In this document: positions 61,250 to 64,000 of the stretch, piece after piece | Layout of the letters: every line of letters begins with the position of its first letter | How positions within the stretch are numbered: the first letter of the stretch is position 1 | Source of the DNA: Bradyrhizobium jicamae | GTDB taxonomy: Bacteria; Pseudomonadota; Alphaproteobacteria; Rhizobiales; Xanthobacteraceae | Length of the DNA: 64,000 bases | Reading direction: 5' to 3' | NCBI RefSeq assembly: GCF_001440395.1 | Contig: NZ_LLXZ01000215.1 | Coordinates: 62,001 to 126,000, forward strand | Made by a program: the position numbers and the translations under genes | The notes under the pieces: model-generated | The model's input: the letters and a program-made list of their open reading frames with translations, nothing else | Database searches by the model: none | Told to the model about the DNA's origin: nothing

Positions 61250-64000
61250 GTGTCTTGCCAGGTCTGTTCGTCGACGCTGAGAGCTGGCGACCTGTTTTGC
61301 TCTGCATGCGGCGCGGCCGCGCCCAACCATCCGGTGAGCCCGTCTGTTTCCGAAGCGCGTGGCCGTATTGCCGGCGAGCGGAAATTCCTCACCGTGCTTT
61401 GCTCCGATCTGCAGCGTTCGACCGATCTGATTTCGGAGCTCGACCCCGAAGAGGCGATTTCTCGCCTCGAACCGGCCCTGATCGCCATGCGCACGGCGGT
61501 TCGCCGCAGCCGCGGCATCGTCAGCAAGGAAGGTGGTGACGGGCTGATTGCCTTGTTCGGCGCACCGCACGCGGACGACAATCACGCCGTCCTGGCCTGT
61601 CATGCAGCCCTCGAGCTCGTCAGGCGTATCAAGCTGCTGAACGATCCGGAGCTTCACGTTCGGGTCGGCGTCCATTCCGGCTATGTCGTCGCGCATGTGA
61701 TCGAAGCGGATTTCTCGTCAATCTATGAAGCGGGCGGGCCGGCGGTCCATCTGGTGAAGCGGTTCGAGAGCACGGCGAATGCCGGGCAGATCCTTGCTTC
61801 GGAGTCCTGCCAGAGTCTGGCGACCGGAATCGTGACCTTCAAGGCCCTGCCGCCGAAACGGCTGGAGGGATTTCCTGCACTGGTACCTTGTTACGAGGTC
61901 GTCGAGATCAGTGGTCTCAGCCGCTGGCGAGCCCGGTCGACGAGTGGTCTTTCATCCTTCGTTGGCCGGAACGAGCAGATTTCGCAATTGGAGCGCGCGG
62001 CACAGCTAGTCGGCCCTTCCGGGAAGATCGCTGCCGTAGTGGGAACGGCCGGAATAGGGAAGTCCCGCGTAGTCCACGAATTCGTGGATGCGTTGCGGCA
62101 ACGTGATTGGCAGGTGATCGAAGCCGAGGGCAATCCGCTCGAACAAGCAGTTCCCTATGCCCTGCTAAAGAAGCTTCTTCAAAGCGCGCTGCAGCCAGAG
62201 AAGCCCGTCGTCGCCGATCAAGCAGGCTCAGGCGAAGCCCTTGCGTCGGCTGACGCTGAGCTTTGGCCCGCGGCACTCAATTCTGTTCTCGATCAGCCCG
62301 TCGCGGATCCGCGCTGGCGCGATCTTGAACCGCTGCTGCGACGGCGCGTAATTATTGATGCCGTTCGCAATATGCTGGATCGGGTGATCTCGTCGCGGCC
62401 CACGGTGTTGTTGTTGGAGGATTTGCATTGGATCGACGGCCAAAGCGAGACCGTCGTTGAGGCTCTGATGTCGCTTGCGGCAACCCGCCCGTTGCTGGTG
62501 CTGCTGACGTGGCGGACCGAACATACGCCGGAATGGCTTGAGCACCTCGACGTGCTGCGGATCTGGCTTCGATCGCTCGACGCTGCCTCGGCAAACATGT
62601 TGCTCGACAATTTGCTGGGAACTGCTCCCGATCTCGATGCGCTCAAGGCCCGTATCCTCCGCCACACCGGACAGATCCCACTCTTCATCGAGGAGGTTGC
62701 CCGGCAGTTCATCAGCCGGCGCGTCGCTGGGGAGACCGGAGACGCCGACGCGTCCTGGGACACTCTCGAAATTCCCCCCACTGTCCAGGGGGTAATTGCA
62801 TCGCGCATCGATCGTTTGCCGAAAGAAGACAAGGCGCTTCTGCAACTCGCTTCGGTTCTCGGACCGCGCGTGTCGCCAAATCTGCTCGCCGCTGTCACCG
62901 ACATGCCGACGGCGCAGTTGCAAAGCCGGCTTTGGTCGCTGGAGGTTTTCTCGAGGAGGTGCGGTCGGTCCCATCTGTCGAATACGTGTTTGCCCACGAC
63001 CTTATTCGCGAGGTTGCCTACGAGTCTATTCTCCGCTCGCAGCGCGAGGTGCTGCACCGCCGGATACTGACAGCTCTTGAAGCAACCTCGGCCGGACGCG
63101 AGGAGGATGTTGCTGAAGCGCTTTGCCATCACGCGATCAAGGCGCAGGACTGGAGCAAGGTTGACCGATATGGCCATTTGGCTGCGAGGAAGGCCTTTGC
63201 CAGATCGGCGTTCCGCGACGCTACGGAATATTTCAAGGCCGCCATGGATGCGGTGGACAAGCAGCCGGAATCGACGGCGCGTGAACAACGGGCGATCGAT
63301 CTGCGCATCGAAGCGCGGCTCTCGTTCGTGTCGTTTGGAAGCATCGAGGAATGGTTCAGCCTTGGTCAGGACAGCGAGGCGCGGTCCAGGAAGATCGGCG
63401 ATGAAAAGCGCCGGCTGGCATCTATCGCGATCAGGGCCGCGGCGCTGAATTTTTACGGGACGCCCTACGAAGCAATCGCGGTGGCGGAAGAGGCTGTCAC
63501 GCTGGCCAACCAGATGAACAACTCTCCCTGGCTTTGCTTTGTCGAATATGGCCTGGGCCAATCGTATTTTCTGGCCGGACGATTTCGGGATGCACAACGG
63601 CATCTCGCAAAGGCAACTGCATTGCTTGCGAGTGCGCCGAATAACGTCCCTCCGGGGACAACGGGATCCAGCCTCCTGGTGCTCTGCCGCATGATGAGCG
63701 CCATCGTTCATGCGTGGCTCGGCGAATTCGACGAGGCCGAACATTGCTCCGAGGAAGCGAGTATCCTGGCGGAAACGAACGACCGTCCTTACGACATGAT
63801 CGCGGCCGACTATGGACGCGGGGTCGTGCAGCTGATGCGCGGCGATTTTGAAGAGGCAGAAAGCGCCCTCGATCAGGCCCTTCGTGTTTCGCGCGAAAGT
63901 GAAGCGCGTCTATTTCAGCCCCTCATCATGAGCGCGCTCGGAAGCCTTTACTCGCAGCAGGGATATGCCGTGCGCGCGACAGAGATCTTGTTGCGGGCGA
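61250..64000 (+). pseudogene. Adenylate/guanylate cyclase-AAA ATPase-TPR protein, frameshifted and running off the right edge
   Basis: GTG start at 61250 with GGAGG nine bases upstream. Order: zinc ribbon (CQVC...CSAC, 2-20), class III cyclase domain (about 40-215; FLTVLCSDLQRSTDL, KEGGDGLIALFG, RVGVHSGYV), STAND-type AAA ATPase (about 235-560; GTAGIGKSR, LLLEDLHWID). At about 62942-62946 the frame breaks (CTGGAGGTTTTC). The downstream frame continues GFLEEVRSVPSVEYVFAHDL and TPR-rich sequence without stops to base 64000. One extra G (GGG for GG) restores a single protein. The original frame ends at 63070. Natural decay or sequence error. The Asp pair for metal binding is reduced (one at SDLQRS), so activity is uncertain. 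Confidence 0.8.

Overview
The window reads as high-GC chromosomal DNA of an alphaproteobacterium of the Bradyrhizobium/Rhodopseudomonas group. The reasons are the dense catabolic content (CaiB-type CoA-transferases, branched-chain-amino-acid-type ABC transporters, enoyl-CoA hydratases), a phasin, a GcrA-type regulator, OpgC, a methanethiol methyltransferase, small conserved orphan proteins, and a 60-bp GTAGCCCGG-type palindromic repeat of the kind scattered through these genomes. The assignment rests on recognition of families; no search was run. No rRNA, tRNA, CRISPR array, IS element or integrase was seen.

Layout. 1-4 kb: a TPR protein running off the left edge (NfrA-like) and small orphan proteins. 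4-13.4 kb: an epoxide hydrolase, then a long minus-strand group: a GAF-like triple-repeat protein, class II aldolase-like protein, 2-hydroxychromene-2-carboxylate isomerase/DsbA-like protein, Baeyer-Villiger-type monooxygenase, SDR dehydrogenase, TetR regulator and acyl-CoA ligase. Divergent from it, 13.5-23 kb holds a tightly overlapping plus-strand operon: Tat-exported binding protein, LivHMGF-like transporter, CaiB CoA-transferase, enoyl-CoA hydratase, MaoC dehydratase, CitE-like lyase and thiolase. Together these look like import, CoA activation, ring or chain oxidation and cleavage of one organic acid or cyclic compound. 23-29.7 kb: a two-component system, a DUF4173-like membrane protein, a GH3 glycosidase and OpgC (envelope functions).

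29.8-32.4 kb is a compact phage-like regulatory module: an S24 (LexA/CI-like) repressor, a divergent GcrA-like protein, a DUF6456-like protein and a 91-aa protein. A 19-bp operator-like palindrome recurs at both promoter regions of the module and once more at 44.19 kb, in front of a 71-aa one-helix membrane protein. I regard this scattered repressor regulon as the most interesting signal in the window. 32.3-44.9 kb: an extra BamA, a secreted orphan protein, a cytoplasmic CadC-like/TPR regulator, MddA, a GFA-family protein, a second CaiB, an FMN hydroxy-acid dehydrogenase, a phasin and several tiny conserved proteins.

44.9-54.7 kb: a second catabolic island with a two-component flavin monooxygenase, a PuuE-like deacetylase, an LLM oxidoreductase, a three-subunit molybdenum hydroxylase, an enoyl-CoA hydratase and a zinc alcohol dehydrogenase that is frameshifted. 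54.9-59.5 kb: an ABC importer operon ending in a metallophosphoesterase. 59.6-64 kb: an orphan tripartite-tricarboxylate binding protein, a small secreted protein, and a cyclase/AAA/TPR protein that is frameshifted and runs off the right edge.

Two genes (53.6-54.7 kb and 61.25-64 kb) each show what looks like one missing base; this could be real decay or sequence error.
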